Notes under the pieces: generated by a model | Told to the model about the DNA's origin: nothing | The model's input: the letters and a program-made list of their open reading frames with translations, nothing else | Databases searched by the model: none | Shown: positions 9,381 to 17,268 of the stretch, piece by piece | Layout: the number at the start of each line of letters is the position of its first letter | Position numbering within the stretch: position 1 is the stretch's first letter | DNA from: Myroides odoratus | GTDB taxonomy: Bacteria > Bacteroidota > Bacteroidia > Flavobacteriales > Flavobacteriaceae | Length of the DNA: 64,000 nt | Assembly (NCBI RefSeq): GCF_001549985.1 | Contig: NZ_LROZ01000001.1 | Coordinates: forward strand, 434,001-498,000 | Direction: 5' to 3' | Position numbers and translations under genes: made by a program

Positions 9381-9690
9381 CTATTGGAGTGGAGTTATGG
9401 GTGATGGGTTATGGGACGTTCATCGAATACTAAAATAAATATAACCCCATGAGATAAATGGGGGATGATCTGAAATCTCATACAAACCTATTATTATCTT
9501 GAATCACCTTGTGAAAAATAATTATGATATATAAAAAAGGATGAATTGCAGTTGCAATTCATCCTTTTTTCGTTTTATATGATACTGTTTTTTTATCTTA
9601 TAGGTTTGATTCTCGTAGTAATTTTAGATACTCATCCATTCATCTCATAACTCATAACTCATAACTCATAACTCATAACCAACAACCCAT
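9381..9690. repeat. repeat-rich spacer between convergent genes
   Basis: A 310-base gap with no gene. It holds five tandem copies of the 7-mer CTCATAA at 9644-9678, a related inverted stretch at about 9390-9412 (GAGTTATGGG, ATGGGTTATGGG), a small CCCCAT/ATGGGG hairpin at 9445-9463 and a central terminator. The outer halves look like imperfect inverted copies around the terminator. Confidence 0.7.
9533..9573. terminator. bidirectional terminator between the usp gene and rsmG
   Basis: A perfect 18-bp inverted repeat (9533-9550 and 9553-9570) with A6 on one side and T6 on the other. It can stop transcription from either strand. Confidence 0.85.
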
Positions 9691-10320
9691 TTACCCTTTA
9701 TATTTCAACGGCAAGTACACTACTTTTTTCGTTTCAAAAAATTCATTATCGAAAATATTACTCAAATCAAACTGAACGGCTTTTGGGAAGTCTTGCAATT
9801 CTTCTGTCAAATCTCCACCTTTCAAGTACAGAATTCCATTTTCAAATTCATGATTATTTTCCTTCTTCGTCTTATGGCGAATCCATTTCACAAAATCAGG
9901 CATATTGGTTACGGCACGACTCACAATGAAATCGAACTTTTCCTCTACGGTTTCTGCTCTTTTTTGTTCTGCAACTACATTGGTTAACCCTAAGGCTTGT
10001 ACCACCTCATTCACCACGCGTATTTTTTTTGCAATGATATCGATCAAGTAGAATTTTGTTTCTGGATACAGAATAGCTAATGGAATACCCGGAAAACCAC
10101 CTCCCGTTCCAACATCCATAACACTACTCCCAGGAACAAATTCCATCACTTTAGCAATCCCTAAAGAATGCAGTACATGCTTCACGTACAATTCTTGTAT
10201 ATCTTTTCTAGAAATAACGTTAATTTTCGCATTCCAATCTTGGTATACAACTTCTAATTGTTCAAATTGAGCGATCTGTTCTGGGGTAAGATTAGGGAAA
10301 TATTTTAAAATTTCTTCCAT
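9691..10320 (-). CDS. rsmG: 16S rRNA (guanine527-N7)-methyltransferase RsmG
   Basis: Methylates N7 of G527 in 16S rRNA using SAM. The 209-residue protein carries the typical N-terminal helices (FEQLEVVYQDWNAKINVISR), then motif I VMDVGTGGGFPGIPLA, FYLIDIIAKK, and the FDFIVSRAV motif. Length matches the family. A TATTTTTG promoter box lies at 10335-10342 on the same strand. It stands alone: its 3' end faces the universal stress protein gene across a shared terminator. Confidence 0.96.
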   Translation of the reverse strand: MEEILKYFPNLTPEQIAQFEQLEVVYQDWNAKINVISRKDIQELYVKHVLHSLGIAKVMEFVPGSSVMDVGTGGGFPGIPLAILYPETKFYLIDIIAKKIRVVNEVVQALGLTNVVAEQKRAETVEEKFDFIVSRAVTNMPDFVKWIRHKTKKENNHEFENGILYLKGGDLTEELQDFPKAVQFDLSNIFDNEFFETKKVVYLPLKYKG

Positions 10321-10334
10321 TTCAAAAGTTTTGA

Positions 10335-10342
10335 CAAAAATA
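10335..10342 (-). promoter_or_regulatory. TAnnTTTG promoter box for rsmG
   Basis: TATTTTTG on the minus strand ends 14 bases before the rsmG ATG. Confidence 0.55.
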
Positions 10343-10398
10343 GCTTTTTTTTATCGGTAAATAAATACCCCTTAACTATAATATAGATTTATTATACT

Positions 10399-10406
10399 TA
10401 CCTTTG
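10399..10406 (+). promoter_or_regulatory. TAnnTTTG promoter box for the aminotransferase gene
   Basis: TACCTTTG lies 29 bases before the ATG at 10436 and matches the consensus exactly. Confidence 0.6.
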
Positions 10407-10435
10407 ATTGATACTATTTAAAAGAATGAATACCT

Positions 10436-11626
10436 ATGAAAACCCAAGTTCTATCAGATAGAATCAACAATCTTACAACTTCACAGACTTTAGCGATGGC
10501 CGCAAAAGCACGCGAGCTAAAAGAACAAGGAATAGACATTATCAGTTTGAGTCTTGGTGAGCCCGATTTTAACACCCCTGACTTTATCAAAGAAGCAGCC
10601 ATTCAGGCAATCAAAGATAACTATAGTAAATATCCGCCTGTTGAAGGATATGCAGAGCTAAGACAGGCAATTAGCAACAAATTTAAAAGAGATAATAACT
10701 TACACTATACAGCAAACCAAATCGTTGTATCTACAGGGGCTAAACAAGCGTTATTCAATGTAGCACAAGCGATGATTAACCCAGGAGATGAGGTAATCAT
10801 TCCTGCTCCTTTTTGGGTGAGTTATGCTGAAATCGTTAAAATTGCTGAAGGTATTCCAGTAGAAGTTTCCACAACTATTGATACTGATTTCAAAATCACA
10901 GCACAACAATTAGAAGACGCTATTACTCCACAAACCAAAATGGTTTGGTTTAGTTCGCCATGTAATCCAAGTGGTTCTGTTTACAGTAAAACAGAATTAG
11001 AAGCGATTGCTGCCGTATTAGAGCGATACCCTTCTATTTATATCCTTTCGGATGAAATCTACGAACACATCAACTTCGGTAGTGCTTACTGCAGTATTGG
11101 TTCTATTGGAAATCTAATTGATCGTACGATTACCGTAAACGGAATTTCAAAAGCATTTGCGATGACAGGATACCGTATTGGATATATTGGTGCTCCTGAA
11201 TTTATTGCAAAGGCATGTGCAAAAATGCAAGGACAGGTAACCTCTGGAGCAAATACCATTGCTCAACGTGCAACCATCACAGCAGTTAATGCTGATCCAA
11301 GTGTTTTAAAAGACATGGTACACGCATTCAAAAACAGAAGAGACTTAGTCGTAAACTTGTTGAGAGAAATCCCAGGCGTAAAAGTAAACGTACCTGATGG
11401 TGCTTTCTACTTATTTCCTGATGTATCTTCTTTTTTCGGTAAAACCCTTCAAGGCGTAACCATCAACAATGCCAATGATTTATCCATGTATTTATTAGAT
11501 AAAGCCTATGTGGCAACTGTTACAGGAGATGCCTTTGGAAATCCAAATTGCATTCGCCTTTCTTACGCAACAAGCGAAGATCAATTAATCGAAGCTTTAA
11601 AACGAATGAAAGAAGCGTTGAAATAA
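10436..11626 (+). CDS. pyridoxal phosphate-dependent aminotransferase (aspartate type)
   Basis: A 396-residue class I/II aminotransferase of fold type I. PLP-binding residues are all present: Lys239 in NGISKAFAMTGYR, Asn177 in SPCNPSG, Asp206 and Tyr209 in LSDEIYEH, and an Arg near the C-terminus in NCIRLSYA for the substrate carboxylate. The best match is the aspartate/prephenate aminotransferase (Ib) subgroup, making aspartate from oxaloacetate and glutamate; wider substrate use is possible. It has its own promoter box and terminator. Confidence 0.92.
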   Translation: MKTQVLSDRINNLTTSQTLAMAAKARELKEQGIDIISLSLGEPDFNTPDFIKEAAIQAIKDNYSKYPPVEGYAELRQAISNKFKRDNNLHYTANQIVVSTGAKQALFNVAQAMINPGDEVIIPAPFWVSYAEIVKIAEGIPVEVSTTIDTDFKITAQQLEDAITPQTKMVWFSSPCNPSGSVYSKTELEAIAAVLERYPSIYILSDEIYEHINFGSAYCSIGSIGNLIDRTITVNGISKAFAMTGYRIGYIGAPEFIAKACAKMQGQVTSGANTIAQRATITAVNADPSVLKDMVHAFKNRRDLVVNLLREIPGVKVNVPDGAFYLFPDVSSFFGKTLQGVTINNANDLSMYLLDKAYVATVTGDAFGNPNCIRLSYATSEDQLIEALKRMKEALK

Positions 11627-11646
11627 AACGCAACAATATCAATATT

Positions 11647-11682
11647 AAAAGCGCTCAATACTTCGGTATTAGCGCTTTTTTT
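11647..11682 (+). terminator. terminator of the aminotransferase gene
   Basis: AAAAGCGCT-C-AATAC pairs with GTATT-AGCGCTTTT, with one bulged C and a TTCG tetraloop, followed by T7. Confidence 0.88.
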
Positions 11683-11724
11683 GTATGAATAAAAATTGTA
11701 TTTTTATGAGATAAACTGATTGCT

Positions 11725-12303
11725 GTGGATATAGTATTAGAAAGCATTGCGAAGCATGTAACTTTAACAGAACTAGAACAAAAAATAGTATTGGATTCTT
11801 TTGAATCTCATCGTTATAGTGCGAAAGAGAAACTCTTAGTGGAAGGAGAAATCTGCTATGATTCAACTTTTGTAATCTCAGGTATCTTGAGAAATTATTT
11901 TGTAGATGATCAAATTGTTGAGCATACCGTTAGTTTTGCAACCAATGGATGGTGGATTGCAGACATGTATAGTTTTCTTTCCCAAAAGCCAGGAAATTCC
12001 TACATCGAAGTTGTAGAAGACGCAATGGTACTAACCATGACTCGTGATCAACAACTCAACCTATTTGACCAGGTTCCAAAAATGGAACGTTATTTCCGCA
12101 TCTTACTAGAGCGATCACTAATCGCCAATCAACAACGCTTGATGGATAACCTATCACTAACCGCTGAAGAACGCTATGAGCGATTCTGTGAGCGCTTTCC
12201 AGAAATCAAACACTGCCTACCACAAAAGCAAATTGCGTCTTATTTAGGTATTACCCCTGAGTTCTTTAGCAAATTGAAAAAGAGAATCCTTACCGCGAAA
12301 TAA
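11725..12303 (+). CDS. Crp/Fnr family transcriptional regulator
   Basis: A 192-residue regulator with an N-terminal cyclic-nucleotide-binding-like beta roll (residues 20-115, including FVISGILRNYF) and a C-terminal winged helix ending in KQIASYLGITPEFFSKLKKRI. No Fe-S cysteine set is present and the ligand is unknown, as for most Bacteroidetes members. The start is GTG: an in-frame stop lies at 11707-11709 and no Met codon occurs in the first 60 codons. It precedes the pirin-YceI pair and may control it (inference). Confidence 0.88.
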   Translation: MDIVLESIAKHVTLTELEQKIVLDSFESHRYSAKEKLLVEGEICYDSTFVISGILRNYFVDDQIVEHTVSFATNGWWIADMYSFLSQKPGNSYIEVVEDAMVLTMTRDQQLNLFDQVPKMERYFRILLERSLIANQQRLMDNLSLTAEERYERFCERFPEIKHCLPQKQIASYLGITPEFFSKLKKRILTAK

Positions 12304-12480
12304 ATAGTGGTTAACGGCGGACAGTTGACAGTGAACAGTTGACTGTTAACGGTTGACTGGACGTATGTATTTCACCCTTTTCCCTTTACATTCAGCTTAA
12401 TGGGCAAATTGCTATTTGCCCCTACGTATCTCATCGCCTCACCCTCTAACCACCTCACCCTCTCTTCGCCTCACCTTCCC
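12304..12480. repeat. intergenic repeat mosaic with a palindromic REP-like unit
   Basis: The spacer before the pirin promoter holds repeated GTTGAC/GTTAACGG blocks (12311-12358), a perfect GGGCAAAT-TGCT-ATTTGCCC hairpin at 12402-12421, then several CCTCACC units (about 12426-12478). No coding frame is credible. The hairpin followed by CTACG resembles short dispersed palindromes common in flavobacterial genomes. It lacks a T tract, so it is not a standard terminator. Confidence 0.6.
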
Positions 12481-12530
12481 ACTATGTCATTTCTTAACCT
12501 ACATTAAGCGACTAAACCTCTGACTATCTG

Positions 12531-12538
12531 TATCTTTG
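12531..12538 (+). promoter_or_regulatory. TAnnTTTG promoter box for the pirin gene
   Basis: TATCTTTG lies 21 bases before the ATG at 12560. It rules out translation from the in-frame TTG at 12536, which is inside the box. Confidence 0.7.
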
Positions 12539-12559
12539 TATAACAAAATCGATACAACT

Positions 12560-13291
12560 ATGGAAAATTTTATTTTATACAAATCTGATACAAGAGGATA
12601 TGCTGACCATGGTTGGTTAAAATCCAACCACACCTTCAGCTTTGCTAATTACAGAAACAATGATCGGGTACACTTTGGTGTTTTACGCGTACTCAATGAT
12701 GATTACGTAGCACCGGGTATGGGATTTGGAACGCATCCACATGAAAATATGGAGATTATCTCAATTCCATTGAAAGGAAGTCTAGCGCATAAAGATAGCA
12801 TGGGACATGGTGAAACCATTCATGTCAATGAAATTCAAGTAATGAGTGCTGGTACAGGTGTACAACACAGTGAATTCAACCCAAGTGAAACAGAGGCTAG
12901 TGAGTTCTTGCAAATCTGGGTATTTCCCAATCAGCTTCATGTGACACCGCGATACCAACAATTGCAATTAGACGTTACTAAACGCCATAACCATTGGGAT
13001 CAAATCTTATCACCTAATCCTGAAGATGCAGGCGCATGGATTCACCAAAATGCTTGGTTTCATTTAGCCAACTTGGATCAAGGCAAAGAACTAAACTACG
13101 AGTTGAAAGATAAAACCAATGGAGTTTATCTCTTTGTATTAGAAGGTAGTATCTCGGTAAATAACCAAACGTTAGATCGCAGAGATGCCATCGGAATTTG
13201 GGATATTGATTCACTTCAAGTACAAGCAACAACTGATGCACAGCTTTTATTAATGGAAATTCCAATGGAATTACCAAGCTACTTACAATAA
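12560..13291 (+). CDS. pirin family protein
   Basis: A 243-residue bicupin of the pirin family. The N-terminal cupin has the metal-binding pattern GTHPHENME, then AGTGVQHSEFNPS with a further His and Glu; these match the His-His-His-Glu iron site of pirins. The second cupin lacks ligands, as is normal. Some members show quercetinase activity and others act as redox-linked regulators. I chose ATG 12560 because the promoter box covers the upstream TTG. The yceI-like gene follows after 26 bases. Confidence 0.92.
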   Translation: MENFILYKSDTRGYADHGWLKSNHTFSFANYRNNDRVHFGVLRVLNDDYVAPGMGFGTHPHENMEIISIPLKGSLAHKDSMGHGETIHVNEIQVMSAGTGVQHSEFNPSETEASEFLQIWVFPNQLHVTPRYQQLQLDVTKRHNHWDQILSPNPEDAGAWIHQNAWFHLANLDQGKELNYELKDKTNGVYLFVLEGSISVNNQTLDRRDAIGIWDIDSLQVQATTDAQLLLMEIPMELPSYLQ

Positions 13292-13317
13292 TTACTAACA
13301 GTAAAAAAATAAACAAG

Positions 13318-13848
13318 ATGAAAACTAAAATTTGGAACATTGACAAAACACACTCTTCAATTGGATTTAAAATTAAACACATGATGTTTACCAATGTAAG
13401 AGGGAATTTCGCTGATTATGAAGCAACAATCAACTTATTAAATGATAATCTAGAAGAAAGCACGCTACATTTTGAAACACAAGTTGCTTCAATTGATACC
13501 AACAACGCAGACCGTGATAATCACTTAAAAAGTGCAGATTTCTTTGATGCAGAACAATACCCTACTATAACTTTTACCTCAACTAAAATTGAGAAAAAAG
13601 GAGAAGCTCATTATGTAGTAGAAGGTACTTTAACCATGCATGGGGTAAGTAAACCTGTAAAATTAAATGCAGAATACAGCGGTATCATTCAAGATCCATG
13701 GGGGAATTCAAAGATTGCTTTAGCCCTAAATGGTAAAGTGAATAGAAAAGACTGGGATTTAAACTGGAACACCACACTAGAAACAGGGGGTCTATTGGTA
13801 AGTGAGGAAGTAAACTTCGATATCGAAACACAGTTTGTTTTAGCTTAA
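13318..13848 (+). CDS. YceI family protein
   Basis: A 176-residue lipocalin-like beta-barrel protein of the YceI family, which binds polyisoprenoid or other long lipids. The start WNIDKTHSSIGFKIKHMMF, the middle DNHLKSADFFDAEQYPTITF and VEGTLTMHGVSKPVKL are all diagnostic. No signal peptide is present, so it should be cytoplasmic, unlike E. coli YceI. It is probably cotranscribed with the pirin gene, a pairing consistent with redox or stress roles (inference). Confidence 0.93.
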   Translation: MKTKIWNIDKTHSSIGFKIKHMMFTNVRGNFADYEATINLLNDNLEESTLHFETQVASIDTNNADRDNHLKSADFFDAEQYPTITFTSTKIEKKGEAHYVVEGTLTMHGVSKPVKLNAEYSGIIQDPWGNSKIALALNGKVNRKDWDLNWNTTLETGGLLVSEEVNFDIETQFVLA

Positions 13849-13880
13849 CAGCTGACCGTTAACTGAATACAGTAAAATAA

Positions 13881-13917
13881 AAAAATGCTCAACTTTTCAG
13901 TTGAGCATTTTTTTTTA
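13881..13917. terminator. bidirectional terminator between yceI-like and rluB-like genes
   Basis: A perfect 14-bp stem (13881-13894 with 13899-13912) has a TTTC loop and A/T flanks. It abuts the stop codon of the minus-strand pseudouridine synthase gene. Confidence 0.88.
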
Positions 13918-14850
13918 TCCTTGTTGTAAACTGCGAACTTCATCGTCCGTTAAAAATCTCCAGCTTCCTCTTGGTAGATTCCACTTGGTAATATTTCCGT
14001 ACATCACGCGATCTACTTTCAAAACATTATAATCCATTGATTCAAATAAAGCACGTACTAATTTTACGTTTGATGCTTTTAATTTGATTCCAATTTCAGT
14101 TTTCGGTTGATTCTCAACATAAGCGACATCTTCAACAAATACGCGCTTTTCATCAATGTAGATTCCCTTTTGTACACGTTCCAAATCTTCATATTTCAAA
14201 TTTCGATCTAACGAAACTTGGTACATTTTTGAAGAGCGTTGTTCCGGTGAACTTAACTTCTGAATTAAATTAGTATCATTGGTGAAAATCATAAGTCCCA
14301 ATGTACTTTTATCCATACGTCCTACAGGTGCTACTGCTGATTTCGTTGCATTTTTAATCAAGCTCAATACATTCTCTTGACTAATAACATCTTCATTAAT
14401 TGTAGAGAATCCTTTAGGCTTATTTAACAAGATATACACCTTTTTTTCTGGTACTAATACCATACCATCAAAATTTACTACATCTGTTATATTTACTTTG
14501 TATCCTAATTCCGTCACTACTTCTCCGTTAACCTTTACGTTACCCGAAGTAATATATAAATCTGCGTCTCTTCTAGAACATACTCCAGAATTACTAATAT
14601 ACTTGTTTAAGCGCATTACTCCATTATCTTCTTTTGGAGTAGCTACTACTTTTGGTTTTTTATCGAATGTTCTAGCAGAAGGATTAGGTTTTTGTGCTCC
14701 TTGTCCTTGACTAGCTCGCTTCTGGAAAGGTTTTGCACCTCCAACTTTTGATCCTCCAGCTTTAGATTTACCAGCTTTTGGCCCTCCAGCTTTTGGTTTA
14801 CCACTGCGATTAGATTGGGGTTTTCTAGAACCTGATTTACCGTTATTCAT
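13915..14850 (-). CDS. pseudouridine synthase, RluB/RsuA type
   Basis: A 311-residue enzyme that isomerises uridine in rRNA. After a disordered N-terminal 70 residues rich in Lys, Gly and Ser (repeats such as KAGG and KSKAGGSK) comes an S4 RNA-binding domain (MRLNKYISNSGVCSRRDAD) and the catalytic domain with GRMDKSTLGLMIFTND, whose Asp is the nucleophile. The RluB/RluF group fits best; the exact site is unknown. I chose ATG 14850 because a TATCTTTG box at 14865-14872 covers the upstream TTG. Confidence 0.93.
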   Translation of the reverse strand: MNNGKSGSRKPQSNRSGKPKAGGPKAGKSKAGGSKVGGAKPFQKRASQGQGAQKPNPSARTFDKKPKVVATPKEDNGVMRLNKYISNSGVCSRRDADLYITSGNVKVNGEVVTELGYKVNITDVVNFDGMVLVPEKKVYILLNKPKGFSTINEDVISQENVLSLIKNATKSAVAPVGRMDKSTLGLMIFTNDTNLIQKLSSPEQRSSKMYQVSLDRNLKYEDLERVQKGIYIDEKRVFVEDVAYVENQPKTEIGIKLKASNVKLVRALFESMDYNVLKVDRVMYGNITKWNLPRGSWRFLTDDEVRSLQQG

Positions 14851-14864
14851 ATTAAATATTTTTG

Positions 14865-14872
14865 CAAAGATA
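14865..14872 (-). promoter_or_regulatory. TAnnTTTG promoter box for the rluB-like gene
   Basis: TATCTTTG on the minus strand, 14 bases before ATG 14850. Confidence 0.65.
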
Positions 14873-14920
14873 GACAAACTCCTTCTTTTATTTCAAAATA
14901 CAAAAAAATATAGCTTTTTA

Positions 14921-15844
14921 TTATAAATTCTCCTCTAAAAGATACTTCCCGCTTGCCAAAACATCGGGTTTAATTAACACAATAGATAGGACCCCCAACA
15001 GAATCAAAAGCTTAAGTAAGAAATGCAATTGATGATACTCTTGCGTTGTATTTGATTTCCATAGCCTCAATAAGAAGAATAGCAAAATGACAATACTGAA
15101 ATAGAAATAGTAAATCATATAGCCGACATCAAAGCGAACCGTCATAAAATAAATAGGAATCAAAGCCAAGACGAAAACGCCTGTAATCACTTCTTTGGCT
15201 TTTCGCTCACCAAAACGCACTGGAATAGTCTGGTAATTATTAGCAAAGTCTCCCCGAATATTTTCTAAATCTTTCATGATTTCTCGAATCAAAATAATCA
15301 GATACAGGAAAAAGGCATGAACAAAAATAGAAATATGAAATGACCTAAAGTACATGAGAATAGCAAAAAAAGGCAGCATAGCCAACAATGAGGCTAATAA
15401 ATTCCCAATGATTGGATATTTTTTCAACTTATGAGAATAAAACCACAAGAGGAAAATGTAAATGGCAAAGAAAATAGCCCCGTGTATAGATACAGGCAGT
15501 ACAATACAAACAGATAGAAAATTGAGAAAGAAATAGACTCTCAATTTTGTTGTTTGACTCACCAAACGATCCAACATTGATTTAGTGGGACGATTGATTA
15601 AATCCTTTTCTGCGTCATAAAAATTGTTGATGATGTAGCCTGAAGCGATTGCTAAGGCTGAAGCCAATATAATAAGAAATAACTGCCAATCTAAAATAAC
15701 ATCTAAAGCTCTTTTTTCTGGAGCGAAGATAAAAATGGAAGCTAAATATTGGGCTAAAATAATAACAAAAATGTTATAACCTCTCACCACAGAAAACAGA
15801 CTGAATATTTTAGCTAAGAGGATTTTATTTTTCCTAGATAACAT
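14921..15844 (-). CDS. UbiA family prenyltransferase (geranylgeranylglycerol-phosphate type)
   Basis: A 307-residue integral membrane protein with 8-9 helices. The first aspartate-rich motif is NNFYDAEKDLINRPTK near residue 88; the second is IREIMKDLENIRGD near 187; both bind Mg-diphosphate. Such proteins in flavobacteria are usually called geranylgeranylglycerol-phosphate geranylgeranyltransferases; a role in making another prenylated lipid or quinone is possible. It lies 53 bases after the mevalonate kinase gene on the same strand, which supplies its isoprenoid pathway. Confidence 0.88.
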   Translation of the reverse strand: MLSRKNKILLAKIFSLFSVVRGYNIFVIILAQYLASIFIFAPEKRALDVILDWQLFLIILASALAIASGYIINNFYDAEKDLINRPTKSMLDRLVSQTTKLRVYFFLNFLSVCIVLPVSIHGAIFFAIYIFLLWFYSHKLKKYPIIGNLLASLLAMLPFFAILMYFRSFHISIFVHAFFLYLIILIREIMKDLENIRGDFANNYQTIPVRFGERKAKEVITGVFVLALIPIYFMTVRFDVGYMIYYFYFSIVILLFFLLRLWKSNTTQEYHQLHFLLKLLILLGVLSIVLIKPDVLASGKYLLEENL

Positions 15845-15897
15845 ATTTATTTTTTCTTGTGATTAAAAAAGGTTATAACATTCTCTATATTTCTTGC

Positions 15898-16836
15898 TTA
15901 AAATTGATATACTACTTCTAATTTGTAATCTTTAAGCGTTTCTTTTGCTTTGTCGATATCTGGAGTAAATCCTAAGATATAACCACCTCCACCAGAACCA
16001 CATAATTTCAAATAGTAATCATTGGTTTCGATTCCCTTTTGCCACACATTGTGAAACTGTTCTGGAATCATGGGTTTAAAGTGATTAAACACCACAGATG
16101 AAAGTTCTTTCGTATTGTTAAACAAGGCTTTCAGATCTCCTTTCAAGAAGTTTTCAACACAAGCATCTGTATGCTTAATAAATTCTTCTTTCAATACCTT
16201 TCTAAATCCTTGTTCTTTCAATTTCTCCATAAAAATAGTAATCATAGGTGCAGTTTCACCTACAATTCCTGAATCGATTAAAAACACAGCACCTTTTCCG
16301 TCTAAACTTTGAGAAGGTATTCCTGTTGGTTCGATATTATCTTTGGAGTTGATTAAAATTGGTAAACTCAAATAGCTATTCAACGGATCTAACCCTGAGC
16401 TTGTTCCGTGGAAAAACGCTTCCATTTTACCAAAAATCCCTTTTAATTTCAGTAATTTATCTTTGCTTAGATTCTCTAAAACGGTGATTTTTTCTAGTGC
16501 ATATTGATCGTAGATTGCAGCAACTAAAGCACCACTACTACCAACACCATATCCTTGTGGAATACTAGAATCAAAGTACAATCCATTTTCAATCTCTGCT
16601 TGTAAGCGATCGAGATCAAATTGTACTAAAGCAGGCTCAGCCTCTTGCATATCTTCTAGATACGCAGCGAAGTTTCGTAAGCTTTCGTTTGATTTTTTAG
16701 CGAATCCCTCTAGGTTATCTTCCATTTTTAAGGCTCCCTTATAAAAATTATAAGGAATAGATAACCCTTTTGAGTCTTTTATAATTCCATATTCTCCGAA
16801 TAATAGAATTTTTGAATAAAATAAAGGTCCTTTCAT
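15898..16836 (-). CDS. mevalonate kinase (GHMP kinase)
   Basis: Phosphorylates mevalonate with ATP. The 312-residue protein has the GHMP fold: N-terminal YSKILLFGEYGIIKDS, the phosphate-binding loop PQGYGVGSSGALVAAI near residue 97, and the C-terminal LCGSGGGGYILGF. The Asp in GTSSGLDPLNS is the usual catalytic base position. I chose ATG 16836 because a TACCTTTG box at 16861-16868 covers the upstream TTG. The UbiA gene follows, probably in one transcript. Confidence 0.9.
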   Translation of the reverse strand: MKGPLFYSKILLFGEYGIIKDSKGLSIPYNFYKGALKMEDNLEGFAKKSNESLRNFAAYLEDMQEAEPALVQFDLDRLQAEIENGLYFDSSIPQGYGVGSSGALVAAIYDQYALEKITVLENLSKDKLLKLKGIFGKMEAFFHGTSSGLDPLNSYLSLPILINSKDNIEPTGIPSQSLDGKGAVFLIDSGIVGETAPMITIFMEKLKEQGFRKVLKEEFIKHTDACVENFLKGDLKALFNNTKELSSVVFNHFKPMIPEQFHNVWQKGIETNDYYLKLCGSGGGGYILGFTPDIDKAKETLKDYKLEVVYQF

Positions 16837-16860
16837 AGCTGATAAAAGTAATTTACCCTG

Positions 16861-16868
16861 CAAAGGTA
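16861..16868 (-). promoter_or_regulatory. TAnnTTTG promoter box for the mevalonate kinase gene
   Basis: TACCTTTG on the minus strand, 24 bases before ATG 16836. Confidence 0.65.
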
Positions 16869-16909
16869 CGTATAATATTCACGCTTAGGTGATTTTGTTT
16901 TATTTTTTT

Positions 16910-17263
16910 CTATAAGTAACGGTTCTTAAAACCATACACGCAATGTCTACATCCATTTTGACAACATTGTCCTTTCAGAAAGTGATACAATTCAGTAAAA
17001 ACAAAATAGCCATTCTCCATGTAATAATGCTTTCCTTCTACCATTTCACTTCTTGTGCGTGGAAACTCATTCGTTTGGCCCTCTTGTACCAACTGTTCCA
17101 TTTTTTCTAGACAGCTTGGACACAAGCATTTATGAAAGGAGCTTCGCAAGAAGTTTCGAGTAGCTGAACTGACCTGAACTTGAGTGCAAGCACATTGATC
17201 AATTGCTTCTGGTTGACAATCAATAGGAGTTTTACAGTGTGTACACACTTTATTCTTCGTCAT
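16910..17263 (-). CDS. cysteine-rich CWC domain / DUF5522 fusion protein
   Basis: A 117-residue protein with twelve cysteines in two clusters. Residues 7-51 (Cys7, 10, 16, 24, 26, 46, 48, 51) match the cysteine-rich CWC pattern, likely binding zinc. Residues 79-112 (HYYMENGYFVFTELYHFL, then Cys100, 101, 105, 108 in a CC-x3-C-x2-C motif) match DUF5522. These two domains often occur as separate proteins; here they are one chain. No signal peptide is seen. The function is unknown. It starts 5 bases after the COG3014 gene on the same strand and so ends that operon. Confidence 0.8.
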   Translation of the reverse strand: MTKNKVCTHCKTPIDCQPEAIDQCACTQVQVSSATRNFLRSSFHKCLCPSCLEKMEQLVQEGQTNEFPRTRSEMVEGKHYYMENGYFVFTELYHFLKGQCCQNGCRHCVYGFKNRYL

Positions 17264-17268
17264 AATTT

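Noticed and set aside
9644..9678. Tandem CTCATAA units as a CRISPR-like array
   Set aside because: The units are 7 bases with no spacers and there are no cas genes.
12402..12421. GGGCAAAT hairpin as terminator of the Crp/Fnr gene
   Set aside because: It has no T tract, lies about 100 bases after the stop, and looks like a dispersed palindrome.
13014..13394. 126-codon minus-strand frame across pirin and YceI genes
   Set aside because: It crosses two well-supported genes and their spacer, with Leu/Phe-rich low-quality composition.
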